64,000 nt of DNA, taken from Trichinella spiralis (lineage: Eukaryota > Nematoda > Enoplea > Trichinellida > Trichinellidae). Of this stretch, positions 50,263 through 62,719 are shown one piece after another (positions within the stretch are counted from its first letter, which is position 1; each line of letters begins with the position of its first letter). Both the position numbers and the translations under genes were made by a program. The stretch is taken from assembly GCA_000181795.3 (NCBI GenBank), contig CM012955.1:12745594-12809593 (forward strand). The letters run 5' to 3'. The notes below the pieces were generated by a model. That model did no database searches and was not told the DNA's origin. It saw nothing but the letters and a program-made list of their open reading frames with translations.

Positions 50263-50400
50263 TGACAACCAGTAAAATTTAGATTCCCAACAGCGAGTAA
50301 AATTCATCGCAACAACAACTAATGAAATTTAGCCGCCGTGTAAACCAATAAAATTTAAAACCAATCAGAGTTCTACGAAAAATTTACAACCAATCAAAGT
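50263..50400. repeat. Imperfect CAACCAATNAAATTT-type repeat cluster
   Basis: Five or so diverged units in about 140 bp: CAACCAGTAAAATTTAG, CAACAACTAATGAAATTTAG, AACCAATAAAATTTAAAA, AACCAATCAGAG and CAACCAATCAAAG, spaced about 25-35 bp. The same core (CAACCAATGAAATTT) occurs in the inverted-repeat element at 56051-56348. Confidence 0.5.
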
Positions 50401-51779
50401 GTGAAGCGGCATGTCTTTGATGTATACTCGGGGTCTACCCCGTTTTTTGCTCACGCTAAAGAAAGATTTCTTTCTGAAAAACATTAAAATATACATGTAT
50501 TTTCTGCTGAAACGGAGTTCAATTTGAAATACACCATCATACAGTATGCAGTGATATCATGGCAGTGGTACTGTAAGCAGGACTGGTTTCTTTAAAATGA
50601 CCAAATTTTTAAGGATGCTTTCTAGATTTTTCAAAATGGTTACTATTTTTTGAATATTCACTTGGAAAAGTAGATTTGGTGATAAAAATAAATTCTAGAA
50701 ATTCATTCGTCAAGGTTTTAATTAATGACAAATTTTAACAGTTATGGTTGTTTTTAACAAATCACATTATTTAATTTTAGGATCAACGGATGTGATCAAT
50801 TTAGTCAGTTTATTAAAACATTGGTGATTAGAGAATAATTTGTAAATTAAATTAACGCCTAATCAAGTATTACTGTAAAATACAGTTAAATAATCTGTTA
50901 CATTTCAAATTACTTAAAAACGTGCAAAATGTCAATACTTTTTACATAATATTGAAACCTATAAATACTGTTCTTTAATGCAGTTTACAAATCAATTATT
51001 ATCACATTTTTGATGTAAATGATGAAGGGTTTAAATACCACGTAGGAAAACAGGAAACTGAACCTATGCTGAATGCTTGGCGCTCAATTCATTGCGTGTT
51101 TCTATAAGTTCTCGATACTTTTGCAATTAAGAGATACGCTAGTTCACATTCGCTTCACATTTAGTTGTACTGCTAAAGCGTTCGCTTGCATATTGCATTT
51201 CGTGATTGTGTACATAGAAAAATTTTTTTAAGTTGACATTTCGCTTCTCTATATTAGCATAACCAGTTTTGTTTTGCTTCAATTCTTAAGTAGATATAGT
51301 ACCGATTCGATGCAACTATATTGAATTTGTTGCGAGATGCGTATTGTGACATTCATCTTGATTTGTAAGGAAATCAGCTTATTTAGGACACGGTATATGA
51401 TTTTGAAGATACAAGGGAATTGTTTATGTGCAACTGAATTCTAAGATTGACGCAAGCCATTGGGCGTTGTTTTGGAAGGCATGTGTTGTGGGAATAGAGA
51501 CACGGGGGCAGGGTTAACATAGAAAAAATATTGAAATATATAATTGATAAAAATTAAACTTTTTGCATATAAGTAAGTTAGTTTGGAATTATAACCTTGA
51601 AGTTCTTCTCCTTCATGATAAGGATGATGACATGAATGAAAAGATAAAAGAAGGCGTTACATTTTGGTGATTGAAATCAATGTAGTGACCTCATTTTATT
51701 TTCAAAGAAAGTGAAGTTATTGGACATATATTTTTGATCCACAGATGTTTCTTCTTGTCCATTGTCATTTATACCAGTC
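50401..51779. other. Intergenic
   Basis: AT-rich. Nothing supported. Confidence 0.5.
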
Positions 51780-52445
51780 TCAGTTACGGACTTCACTATC
51801 TAAATTTCAGTGTTCAACTATAAATGAAGCTGGTTTTGCTTATTTCTGAAATAAAAAGTACCTTCTGATTCTTCCTCTGTTCTGATAAACGTGCGGAGCG
51901 AGAGCCCTTCTTCATGGCATATCAACTTCATTTTCACCTCGCCTAACAATAAATAATATTAAAGTTGTGAAAATAATGTGGGTACTCGAAATACTTACTA
52001 CTGAAATTCAGGTTAATTTGTTTTGTTTTATGCATCATATCTTCTGCAACCATTTCCAATTTTATTACCACCTCTGAATATTATTATGTAGATTTATTTT
52101 ATTATACGTAAATAATCATTATTTACTGAATTCATTAGATGAAGAAAATCAGAAATATTCTATCAAGTGAATGCTATTACTTAATTCTTAAATAGGGTTT
52201 CATGATCGTGTATGTGTTGGAAATATTCAACATGCTAGTGTAACAGATCATCAGTTTCAGTACATGAATATTAGTTTTGAACGCAAACTTGCTTATTTTA
52301 AACGTGAACACCAAACGAATCATGTTTAATAATGCTTACTTTTTTTACCATCGATCGTTTCCGTTGTCATTTTCAGGGTGTCTTTTTCACCCATCATTAG
52401 CGATATTCCGTTTTCTGTGAAGCGAAACAGCTGAAATTCGGACAT
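51780..52445 (-). CDS. Small unrecognised protein, 93 aa, four exons
   Basis: Complement exons 52340-52445, 51999-52073, 51862-51942 and 51780-51799 join in one frame (282 nt) from ATG to TGA. Donors are GTAAGC, GTAAGT and GTACTT, with TTCAG/TTAG/TTTAG acceptors. The product starts MSEFQLFRFTENGISLMM, continues with alternating hydrophobic/charged stretches that look like beta strands (KVVIKLEMVAEDM, EVKMKLICHEEGLSLRTFIR) and ends in an acidic tail EEESEDSEVRN. No signal peptide or membrane helix. Good splice sites and constant phase support a gene, but I know no family for it. Confidence 0.5.
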
Positions 52446-53360
52446 TGTAATGAATACTATAATACCACTGGAGTGAAAGTATACCGTGACAAGGTTAATG
52501 ATTTTAAAGTACAATTTACTTTGAGGTTTTCTGATTTCTTAAATTAAAATTATTTTAATGAAATTATAGTTGAAATCTTTATTTATGGTTTTATTCAAAT
52601 TTAGAAAATGTTTTAATTTCTGTTGTTGTATTCGAACAAAGCGAACATATCATGCGGAAATGAAAAATTTAGTACTTGAAAATGAGATTGGTTTCTGTAT
52701 GGAATTGAATTTTCATTATTTTCTTTCTTTTCTTTTTTGAATAGTTTTCATGTCTTGAATTTAGTTGCATTAAAAATCTTTTAATTGTAATTAATTACTA
52801 ATGCATAAAATTTTTGTAAAATAAAGTTGTGAAATATCCTTTTAATTTCCTTTTATTAGGTTTCTTACGTTTCAATACTTTACTTTTCTGTTTTCTTTGG
52901 TTTATTTTTTTATGGTAATATTTGAGAAGTTGTGTATATTTCTTGATCTATTGTGCTTTTATTATACTGCATTGTAATGTAATGTGGTAGTATGCTGTCG
53001 GAATTAGAAATTTAATGCCGCAAAATAGCATAGGGTTTATTTAGCTTCTTATATTATCAGTTATCAAGTGCAGCTAGTTTTACCTGGTTACTTATTACTG
53101 TACATATTGACGACTCATAAATTTATGCTTATGTATTGGTGAAGCGTGCCGTACGTTTTGTTAGCTACGTGTTTTCAGAGTCATGTCAGACCACAGCAGT
53201 GCAGTGTTTACGTGTTTACACTGCCAGTTTAATACCTCTGAGATCTGAGATGTTTCATATATTCTCCGTTGGCCGCGCATTTATATAGATTAAGTTCCTG
53301 AATGGCCTTTTGAATATATTTTTGATCACATAACATTGCAATATATAACATTCTTTCCCC
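52446..53360. other. Intergenic
   Basis: AT-rich DNA between the small gene and the second gypsy remnant. No feature supported. Confidence 0.5.
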
Positions 53361-53367
53361 CTAACGT

Positions 53368-54165
53368 TCATTGTCTAGCCTGTGAAAAGCGGTGGAGAGT
53401 GGTTTCCAAACGACATGCTAGCTCTTCCTCATCACTCCCTGCAATAAGGTTTCCATCAAAATACGGCTTGAATGCTAGCAACAGTTTTGTCAATGATATT
53501 TTGAAAAATTTCAGGAGCAGCGCTGATGCCAAATTGTAAGCGTTTGGCTCGAAAAGTGCGCAAGTATGCATGCTTTCTTAAGCATTATTTACGGTGTATT
53601 TGTCATCTCCTCATATGCATACTCTTCCGTCAGGATTTACTGGTGTAGAAATTAAAGATGACCAAATTGGATGATTCACTGGTTCTAGAATTCCTTGCTC
53701 AATTAGCTTATCCAGTTCTGTATCAGTTTTTTCTTTCATTGCATGGGGAACCTTTCGTGCCTTTATGCAAATAGGGGTGTCGTTTGGATCGAACTTTAAT
53801 GTGACTGATTTTCCAGTGTACTTATTCAATTTCTCTGTGAATGCAGATCAGCATTTTTATAACACTTCTGACATTGGTAGAGAATTTGGTATCAAATGAT
53901 GTATACCACTTATATTTATGCCAAGAGGTTCAAACCGGTTAAGTCTGAGTAGATTTAGACGGTGTTCCTTCATGACAATAAGAGTCACTGTGCGATGGAT
54001 ATTTCCATATTGCACATTCACTAAACAAATTCCTTTCACGTTTACCAATTCACCCTGAAAAGTTGCCAATTTGAGAACAGTCATTTCCAACTGAAATTTG
54101 CTGCTTGTGACTACTTTCAGAAAACGTATTCAGAAACAATAGCGAATTCTGAACCAGTGTCGATT
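53368..54165 (-). mobile_element. Ty3/gypsy pol remnant, protease and reverse transcriptase
   Basis: Minus-strand order from the right: aspartic protease active site DTGS (54150-54161), protease tail (53857-54090, with the L..F.GE.V.VKG pattern), reverse-transcriptase start (53611-53829: KARKVPHAMKEKTDTELDKL, IEQGILEPVNHPIWSSLIST, NPDGRVCI), then the region around the catalytic block (53368-53571, DGNLIAGSDEEEL). Order and motifs resemble gypsy elements of the K02A2.6 type. Frames change between pieces and stops are present, so it is dead. No LTRs seen. It differs in sequence from the remnant at 4.2-6.4 kb. Confidence 0.8.
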
Positions 54166-54203
54166 TTTTTTCATGGAAAGTGATCGATCAATAGCAATTG
54201 ATA

Positions 54204-54211
54204 CTCTAATC
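54204..54211. repeat. 8-bp target-site duplication, left (CTCTAATC)
   Basis: CTCTAATC just before the MITE, repeated exactly at 54390-54397. Confidence 0.9.
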
Positions 54212-54389
54212 CAGCGTTTTTCAAATGGGGTTGCGTTAGCGGTGTCCAGGGCTTTCGCGAAGTGTTGTCACAAGTGCAAACTCTCTGAAAAAAAGGTGTT
54301 GAAAAAGAAAAAGACATTTGAAAAATTATGCAGGGGTTGCGCGAAACAAAAAAGTAACATTCAGCAGATAAAAATGTTGAGAAACGCTG
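54212..54389. mobile_element. hAT-type MITE, 178 bp, nested next to gypsy remnant
   Basis: The ends are CAGCGTTTTTCAA and TTGAGAAACGCTG, 13-bp inverted repeats with one mismatch, flanked by a perfect 8-bp duplication CTCTAATC. The termini resemble those of the 2.8-kb hAT element at 33575-36407 (CAGTGTTTCTCAA). The body is non-coding. It sits about 50 bp upstream of the gypsy protease motif, so it probably landed inside the older retroelement. Confidence 0.9.
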
Positions 54390-54397
54390 CTCTAATC
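54390..54397. repeat. 8-bp target-site duplication, right (CTCTAATC)
   Basis: Exact copy of 54204-54211. Confidence 0.9.
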
Positions 54398-56050
54398 TTT
54401 CTTGACAATACATATGATTGATGATGATGTTTTGCCAATTTGTCTGAGATTGTTGAGTAGCAGTGAATCTGGAAGCCTTGAGTTCAGATTGTTAACAGAT
54501 GCCATGTCATGGATTATTATTATTATTATTATTAATACTATGATTATTTTCTCATAAGAAATTTAAAGTACTCTGAAACTTTATTTTCTATTTATTAAAA
54601 ATAACGTGCACACAGTATTCGCTCATTTTACTATAATCGTCTATGGCGTGTTTTTTCTTTTAAAACGGCATTGTTCTTCTTGTTATTCTTTTTTTAAAAT
54701 ATGCACTCATCTGATTAGTAATGTTCTATTTGTTTCTTGATGAAACAACAGTGTTAGCCGAAAATAATTTTCTGTAAATTATTGTTATTTAAATATGCAG
54801 TATTTACCAGACAATACTACTTTTTAGGCATAAAAAATTGTTTGTTAAAAAACACTTGTAAGCACTGTCATTTTCGAAAATGCTATATGAAGCAGCTCAT
54901 CTTCCTGCCAGCATTCCTTACTGTCATGATGCATGTTGAAAACAATGATGGAGCCGCTTTTGTTGTCTGCTTTTCACCTGCGGTAATTCTGATCAGTGTT
55001 TTATTGCGCATGCTTCCAAAAGAAAGCTGACCAACAGACGGCTATCATGTATGCCACTGATTTTGCAGTAGTGTGAACAACTAGAAATTAAACTAAACGA
55101 CCGTTTATTTATAAACTGTTTTGTTTTCAATATTTGATTTCTTTAAAAGTCATCAGATTTTTACCGACGTGTCGATATATTAATCACAAATTTCACTTAT
55201 GTACAACAATTGTCAACTTACCCTTTCAATTCAACCCCATTTCCATTGCTTGATTATTTTATTTTAAAATAAAAAAGTCTGTTCTTCAATTGATATATAC
55301 TGCGCCATACATAGGTACAGTAGCGATGTACTGTATGATATATAATATGTAAACATATGTCTTAAAATTATAGGTGCATTAGTTGAAATATTTCACGTAA
55401 ATTTTTTAATTTTGAGATTCACGAAATCAATATCAAAGACCTTATAAAATTCCAAGGCCAATCAGAATAGGATGGAAATTTTTCTTATGAATTTGAAATG
55501 AACTATTAGAAATCCTTGTGTCAAAAGTATTTTAAATATTCTGCATTCTGCAATAATATATGCATATAATCAAGGGCGTTGATAAGTCTAATTTGTAGGG
55601 AGGAGCGCATATAGTATCCAGAGGATTTATCATGGTCATGTATTATTTATATATTATACATATCAGTCTGACGAGAAACAAAATAGTGCAATTTTTTTAT
55701 TCAAAAAAAAGTGGAATGTCAAGCAGGTATTTTCGAAAACATGCAAATAAATAATTTTAATTGGATTTCAAACGAACGGCACGTTTCAATTCCGTTTGAG
55801 ACTGAACTTGTCTATTACGCGGTCAATATCAATGGAAAAATCAGATTGAATGTACATTCTTGCAAGTCTGTTCAGTCGTTCTGTCATGGCAGTCCGGAAA
55901 TAGTTTTTTTATATATTTCAGTGCAGTAAAACTTCGTTATGCGCTGGCTCAAGCGATTGGGAAAGTGACGAAATTTTGTAGAAGTAAGGACACATTTGAG
56001 TAATAATCTTTAGGGCAAAATGCTACAGGGGTTGACCTAATTTTCCTGAC
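54398..56050. other. Intergenic
   Basis: The first 100-150 bases may still be gypsy sequence upstream of the MITE. The rest is AT-rich with short frames and no supported gene. Confidence 0.45.
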
Positions 56051-56348
56051 AAACTCCGCCTACTTTTTCACAGTAAATTTCATTGGTTGCTGCTCTGATG
56101 CACGCATCTAAATTGCATTTGTTTTCGCTCTTACTCATTTTATATGGAAAATACTGATTTTTTTAGCATTTAAATCCTCCCATCAAATGGATTGTCCCCG
56201 ATGTGCCCTGTTCGCTTAGGCAATTTGGAGTTAAGCACTCCCTTCTCTTTGCAACCTAATCCCACCAAACTGACAACCAATGAAATTTTGCTGGGCGTAT
56301 CAGAGCATCAACGAATGAAATTTAGATGAGAAAAAGTAGGCGGAGTTT
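56051..56348. mobile_element. MITE-like element with long terminal inverted repeats, 298 bp
   Basis: A 19-bp perfect inverted repeat (AAACTCCGCCTACTTTTTC) caps both ends. Imperfect inverted similarity continues to about 55 bp (AAATTTCATT(G/C)GTTG, then TGCTCTGAT). Non-coding centre. I cannot see a clear target-site duplication, so the superfamily is unknown. Confidence 0.75.
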
Positions 56349-57546
56349 TTTGAGGAGAAATCTGTACTAGACTATTTCTGCTTTGTTATTAGCTGTTGAC
56401 TTAATTTCGTTTCTATTTCTGCATGCCATTTGTGCTTTGTCATGCTTGCTTTGCTTTTCTGCTAAATGCAAAGTCAACAACATCAATCCTACTCTGTTCT
56501 TCGCTGTCTTGGCTTTGATTTCTACTTATTGCGACATATCTTGCGGTGATCTGTCTAAGTATCAGTTTTCTGAAAACTTACACAACTGTGTAAATGCAAA
56601 TTGTCTGTAATAATTCCATTGTGAGACTCTGGAAATTATGGGCCCATAATTAATAAGTAAGTTTCATCTTTTACTTTATTCACGTTTTTTTCAATGAATA
56701 CAATGTTCACACATTTCATTCATTAGTTTCAGAGTAAAATTAATGTAGAATTCATCCATAAGTTTTAAGGTGAAAATTCATAATATGTAAAAGTGATGAA
56801 CGAATGAGCAGCTACGCAGAAAATTGTAAAATGGCGCATTTGCATTTAAAAAATCAAGAAAGACAATAAACATTTTTGATTACGTTCAAACGTGTTATAA
56901 TCTGTTGCTAAAAGACTGCCTATCAACAATATCATGGCTAATTTTTACAAAGTGTTTTAATTGTTATTTTTTGTTTCATAGCATGATATTTTTTCGAAAA
57001 ATAAATTTTATTTTATTATTATATTTTTACAATATGTATTTTTTTACAAATAAAAACCATCGATTTGAAATCAAAACAATTGTGCATATGTACTTGTTTA
57101 TTATAATGATATACTGTAAGTACTATGTTGAGTTCTACGCATCCCATGATGTAGTTGATCCACAATGATGATCTAGTTGAAGTGTAATTAAGATGAAATG
57201 GGACTTATATATTTATTAGATGAAATTTGTTTTATTTCTTTCACTTCATCTTTGAAATCAATTTACGTAATACGCAACCATGTTTTTTTTCAGTAATTTG
57301 TAAATTCTTATATATGTATACATTTATTATAGGATTTTTAAATTGAGGATGTTGCCTTCAGTTTTTCTAAATATTTTTGTAAGTTTGAATTTGCTAAAAT
57401 ACATTTTTTTAGTATGGTGTTTTCTTTAAAGATGTTCCTAGAAGTAAATATTTTACCAATTTGAAATAAATTTTGCAGGGAGCATATTATTCGAACTGTT
57501 ATTTTTAGTTTGAAATTGTTGGAAAGAGACCATCGTGCCGTCGATA
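56349..57546. other. Intergenic, upstream of NAA35
   Basis: AT-rich, no supported gene. A TTTTGCAG acceptor at about 57478 lies about 70 bases before the NAA35 start codon. Confidence 0.5.
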
Positions 57547-60500
57547 ATGAGTCAATTTCTGTTAACTAGCGATTACTTACCTACCAGCTCGGACTGCCAT
57601 GAATATTTGAGTTTGTCTAATGACAGCTGGATAGATATACACGAGTGGTTCAAAGGAGAAGCCGAACGTAACTGTTACTTTACACTTAAAACCCGGTTCT
57701 ATTTCTATTTTTAGGTCTAGCGGTTGGCGAAATCGTAATGCCATCTGAGTATTAATATTTAATCATATTATTATAATTCTTTTCTGTTTAATGACTTACT
57801 TAATGTTTTCTTTTTAGATTTCTTTTGTCCAAAACTGTATCAGTGTTAGATATAAACAATGGTAAACTTTATTCATATGAAGAAATAGATCCAATATTAT
57901 CGTGGTATTATAAGCTTGCTGTGAAGGTTTGTAATTAGTTATAATTTATTATCTGTGGGTTTTGTCTTATTCGTTTAATATCTGAAGAATATTAATAATT
58001 GAAGTGCTGTGGATCAAGAATCTGCTAGGTCATATTTTGTGTTTAAAAATTGATATTTTATTTTTGTTACGATGTACCGTATGCAATTATCAAGTTCAAA
58101 TTTATATTATCGAAAAATTTGTATTAAAAAAATTTAATTTCAGAAAGGTCAAGTTTTGCTGAAAGATATGCCGCATGAAGAATTGATTAAAGTGTTTGAT
58201 GCAATTTTTGTTACCATGGTATGTATTTTTATTTCTTTATGCGTAATCGCTTATGCGTTTGGTTTTGTTCAGGTTTCGTGGATGATAAATTACCATGTTA
58301 TGGATGGCATTTTCAGAAATTTGTACTTGCATCATCCAGGCAATATTGAGTATACGTATTTATCAGCATATTGTAATCTGGCTCTTAAGTGCATTTCGCT
58401 CATCATTTCCATTCTACGCAGAGGAGGAGTTTGTGATGAGGTAGTATTTTTATAATTACGATTGCAGGTTGCAGCAGATTCAATTTTTGAAACATTAATG
58501 GATTTTTTATTTATTTTAATCAATATGTATTCATTTTTATGTATTGTAATGAATGATGGTTGCCGTTTGTAGTTTTCCTTTTATCATTTTGTCTGTATAA
58601 GTTTGCAGTAAATTATCAATTTTAGCAAGACTTTCATTACTTGCCATTACCATCTGACATTATTACTGGAAATCTTCACTTGGCAGCTCATGTTAGTGCT
58701 GCAGATGTCATTTGCCAAGCCTGCCAAGCTGATACACAAGCCTACAACCAAGCGCAGGTATTAATTAATATTTATTATGATTATTACAATATTTTTTGCT
58801 GCTTTGGTAAATGTTGTTTGTTTTTTCAATGCGTTATTGTGAAATGTTGCTTGGTGGTACATGTAAACATTAAGTAACTTGTTGCACGCAAACATTTCGA
58901 CTTGATATTTGAGAAAAAATTGCATATTGCAGTAATACTAGGCAATTATTAACATTATTATTATTGTTTAATTGTTTAAGTGTATAATTGTTATTTTATT
59001 AACATTATGTTATATTTGTTGAGAGAATGTTTGTTTTATGATAAAATTTTAGTCAGATTCAAAACAGCATCCGTCGCCTGCCGCAGAACTCGCCGTAAGA
59101 GAAATTTTGCTTTGTTCTCATATTCTGGTCATTTTTTTCGAATTTCTAATATTTAGTCAAACCAATTATCTGAAATTCGATCGCGCATTTCTTTTCTGTT
59201 GCAGTTCTACTACGTATTGCACCATTGCAGTAACACGAAATGCGAAAACGTGGATGAGGTATTTTACAGTTTATTTATTTATTTATTTATTTTAACAACC
59301 TGTTTCAGTTGTTTGATGAAATGCTTTCAAAAAGCAACATGAACGTAAGACATTCGAATTACATATGCCATCGGCTGCTTAAACGCATAGAAACGAATGC
59401 TAGTCAGGCAGACGGATACACAGACAAAGGCAGAATTCTGATGGAATTGTAACTTTTTGTAAAGAAATTGTATAATTCCTTTTTTCAGATTATATCCCTA
59501 ATTTGCCATTTATGGCACCGAATTCGGCGTATGCGAATTATATGGAGAAGAGTCGCACTTGTTTTGTCACCATGCATGCTAGTGTAAATTATATGAAATT
59601 GTTGCTGATAAGAATCGATTTGATGATGGATTTTCAAGAGAAAAAGAAAGCTAGTCTTTTTGAAAATTTAGTATTTATTTTTGAAACATTCCTTTTTTCA
59701 ATGAATTGTAGTTTTGTACATTTTCTTCTAGACTGCGTTTATTCATTCTTGCAGAGGAGAAGCGGATCCATTAGTCAGATCACTGATGCAAGTAAGTAAT
59801 GTGGAAATGAAATGCGGACGGATGTCGTTTAATCAGTTGGCTTTATTTTTGAAGATTATGTTCAATCCTGGCAATTATGAAAGAAGTGCATTTGATTTTC
59901 AAATTCTCACATCAATGTGCGACTTTTTGGGACCTGCAACAATGCTGAAATTGTAAGTACATTTAATTTGTACAGTATGGAAAAATTCGATAAATCATTT
60001 CTTTTCCAATGTTCAGTTGTGTTGATTTTATAAAAGAAAGGGAAAAGCATGCTTTTGCACATTTTTGCAGCAGCAGTTTTATGTGCGTGCTATTCTAGGT
60101 CGGAACGCATAAACAGATCGGCTAATTATGGTCCATTTCGCGACATTCTCAATAAATCAGCTGCGGCATTTCCTGAGTTGTATCGAGCTTATGGATACAA
60201 TGATTCACGCAGAATTTATCATCTTAGAAAATCGTTGATCACATTCAGAAATTTGATGAACAGCGTAAACAATTTTATCATAATATTTGAATTAGGTTTT
60301 TTGATGATGTGATGGTTTAATCTTTTTGTTCAGGCAAAAAATTTGGATAATATTCTGACTAAAAATGAAACCAATTTGGAAAATTACGGGCAATTTTCAG
60401 CATTTTTCGAGCACATAATGTTGGACATTGTTCGTGAAATTTCTCTCAACGCTTTGGCATTGAAACTCTACGAACCTTACGATCTGTTGTTTGTCTTTGA

Positions 60501-61769
60501 ATTTCTTCACAAGAAGGTGATCAATCGAAAATTGGAAATTCTACGACACGTTCAGCATTGCACAGTTGAAACCAATTTTAAATCAGGTATATATTATTTA
60601 TTTATTTATTTTATGATGATTGTTTTTTTTGTCTTTTACAGAAGAACATACTACTCCTTTCTATTTCCCGTGGCTTTATTATGAAGAACTGATCTCAGCA
60701 GAAATTGTGGATGTATACTTTCTGGTCTGTATAATAATTTATTTATTGCCTAGTATTGAAAAAGGTTATCAATTTTTATTTTTTTTATTCTTTCTGTTCT
60801 GTAGTTCACTGCATACATGAATAGTATGACTGAAATCAAGTTGCCTTACTACTTCAAGAAACCTGATGATTTGGAAATTCATTTTAAGCGAAAATTTCCC
60901 GAAATAGTTATACTTAACGATTATTTGTCGTTTGGCTTGAAAGAGTACACGTATCAGTGCTTGTACATAATATTTATTATTTTAATTGACAGTTATTTTT
61001 AATGGACAGTTAATTGCTTTTGGTAACAGGCATAAAAGATCAACTGCGGAGGACATTGCTGCGCTTCAGTCGTGCTGCAAACCGTTTGAATCACCGGATA
61101 TTCCATTCAAGTCAAATGAGGTAATGCTATTTGTGCTTGCTTGTTCAATCTTTCAAATAAGCACACATTGAAGTTATTTTCTGAAAAAAGAAACAAAATT
61201 TTCACTTTATGTTTTTCTTTTACTATTTATCATATTATTTGTTTTGATTTGGATTATAATATTATTTATTTGTAACTTATGCTCAATTTAATCAAGTTTT
61301 AATTTCATTGATTGTTAAGTGAAATTTGAAATAAATATTTTTCGGTTACATTTGTAAATGAAAATTTTTAATCAATTTGTATTTCGTATATTGTGTATTT
61401 TTTGCATATGAATAATTTCAGTTTGCGAGATTGGAAACGTTAGCAAACAAGAATCGTGTATTAGCGAATTTGATGTGCAATGCAAAGGACCGATTTCTAC
61501 CGGTAAGCATTCTTTTGTACAACAAGCATTGGATGTTTTCTATAGTTTCTACAGTATGTTCATTTTTACATTTTTTTAAACGGAAATAGGATGGAGAGGC
61601 AATTTCGGCAGTAAATATTGCATTGTCAATCATATATTTGGTTGTTTGTTTGCAGGTTGGTTTTGAAATAAATCCCAGCGTGCATTACCTGTGGCCGTTG
61701 ATAAAAATTCGTGATAAGAATCAGAAGACAGTTGACCCTAAGGCGAAAGACCAGGCAAAGAAAGAATAA
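57547..61769 (+). CDS. NAA35: N-alpha-acetyltransferase 35, NatC auxiliary subunit (MAK10)
   Basis: Scaffold subunit of NatC, which acetylates N-termini at the ribosome. Eighteen exons: 57547-57667, 57715-57748, 57818-57926, 58144-58218, 58273-58440, 58626-58757, 59053-59094, 59205-59258, 59309-59429, 59489-59670, 59732-59952, 60099-60264, 60334-60586, 60642-60724, 60805-60962, 61030-61120, 61422-61502, 61656-61769. The sum is 2205 nt, 734 aa (human 725). Matches: DSWIDIHEWF (human TNWVDITQDF), LLKDMPHEELIKVFDAIFVT then VSWMINYHVMDGIF ([34 protein letters not shown]), LYLHHPGNIE (LYIHNPDFIE), and the C-terminal FEINPSVHYLWPLIKI (FDFSAHKYFPVVKLV). Identity is moderate, but order and length agree throughout. 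The junction at 59429/59489 requires a GC donor. Confidence 0.85.
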
Positions 61770-62719
61770 CATTTGACAAGAGCGTTTCTGTTGTGGAATA
61801 TTTTATTTTGTTTGCATTTTGTGACGTTGAGCATTCGGTACGGTATCTCCGCCGTATATATGTGATTTTGAAAATGCGTCCAGTTGTGTTGTGTGTTTTT
61901 GGTAGTTGCGCGCCCATTTAGGCACATCAACAGTGTGCAGTGTTCTTTGAAGTATAATAAAAAGTTTGCAGGCACTTCTGGCTATGGATATGCACTGTCC
62001 ATGCGTTGGACATTTTTGGCACAATGTTCTTCTTGGTTTTATGATAATTCGTCCTGATTTTTCAGTTTTCACCAATCGAACCAGAACATAGCGCGAACAT
62101 TTTCATGCACCGATTCTCTGTTTTAGGCAGAATAAATGATTAAATTGATATTTGAAATTTTGGAAAGTTCACATAGAAACTTTTTAAATAAACTTGAAAT
62201 TTAACAACTCATTTTTCACTCAACAACTCAGCAGAATATCATAGAAGAGGGAAGAAGAAATTTTTTTATCAGAAATGCATGGTTTTCTGTCTTCCATTAT
62301 TATTTATTATTAAGTTCGAGTGATTTGAATATTAAATTTAAGATTTTGCGTTTTATTTTAATTTAAATGTCGTTCATTTTGAGGGATAATCTTGACTTCT
62401 TATTACAGCAATACCGTAGGAAATTGTTAATGCTTTATTATCTTGTAATACTGTAATACTGTATTCGATGAATTTACTTTTGGGTAGATCGTCGGTTCTA
62501 GTGGTGAAAGATTTGTAAGACCAGTTTGAATTTTATTTTATTATTTTTATTTTATCATTTTCCATGTTAGGTTTTGTTCTTTATCATATTATTCAATATT
62601 ACTGAAGTAATTCTTTGATGTGTAAATGATATATTTCAACGTTGTCATATTCTTTTATGGGAATAATTTGTTTATATGCATTGTTTATGTTTAGGTATAC
62701 ATCAGTCAGTTTTGCTGAA
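61770..62719. other. NAA35-NT5C3 intergenic region
   Basis: Holds the NAA35 3' UTR and NT5C3 leader. A TTTAG acceptor at about 62691-62695 precedes the NT5C3 ATG by about 24 bases. Minus-strand frames at 61721-62075 have no motif. Confidence 0.45.

Noticed and set aside
53336-53539. Plus-strand frame over the second gypsy remnant
   Set aside because: Antisense to the reverse-transcriptase fragment and without its own motif.
60017-60098. Apparent extra NAA35 exon (CVDFIKEREKHAFAHFC) followed by a stop, suggesting a frameshift
   Set aside because: Skipping 59953-60098 as a 146-nt intron keeps the whole 18-exon model in frame and aligns the Cys region to human NAA35 without it. The resemblance is chance.
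61721-62075. Two overlapping minus-strand frames after NAA35
   Set aside because: No motif, different frames, and partly over the last NAA35 exon. Shadows.
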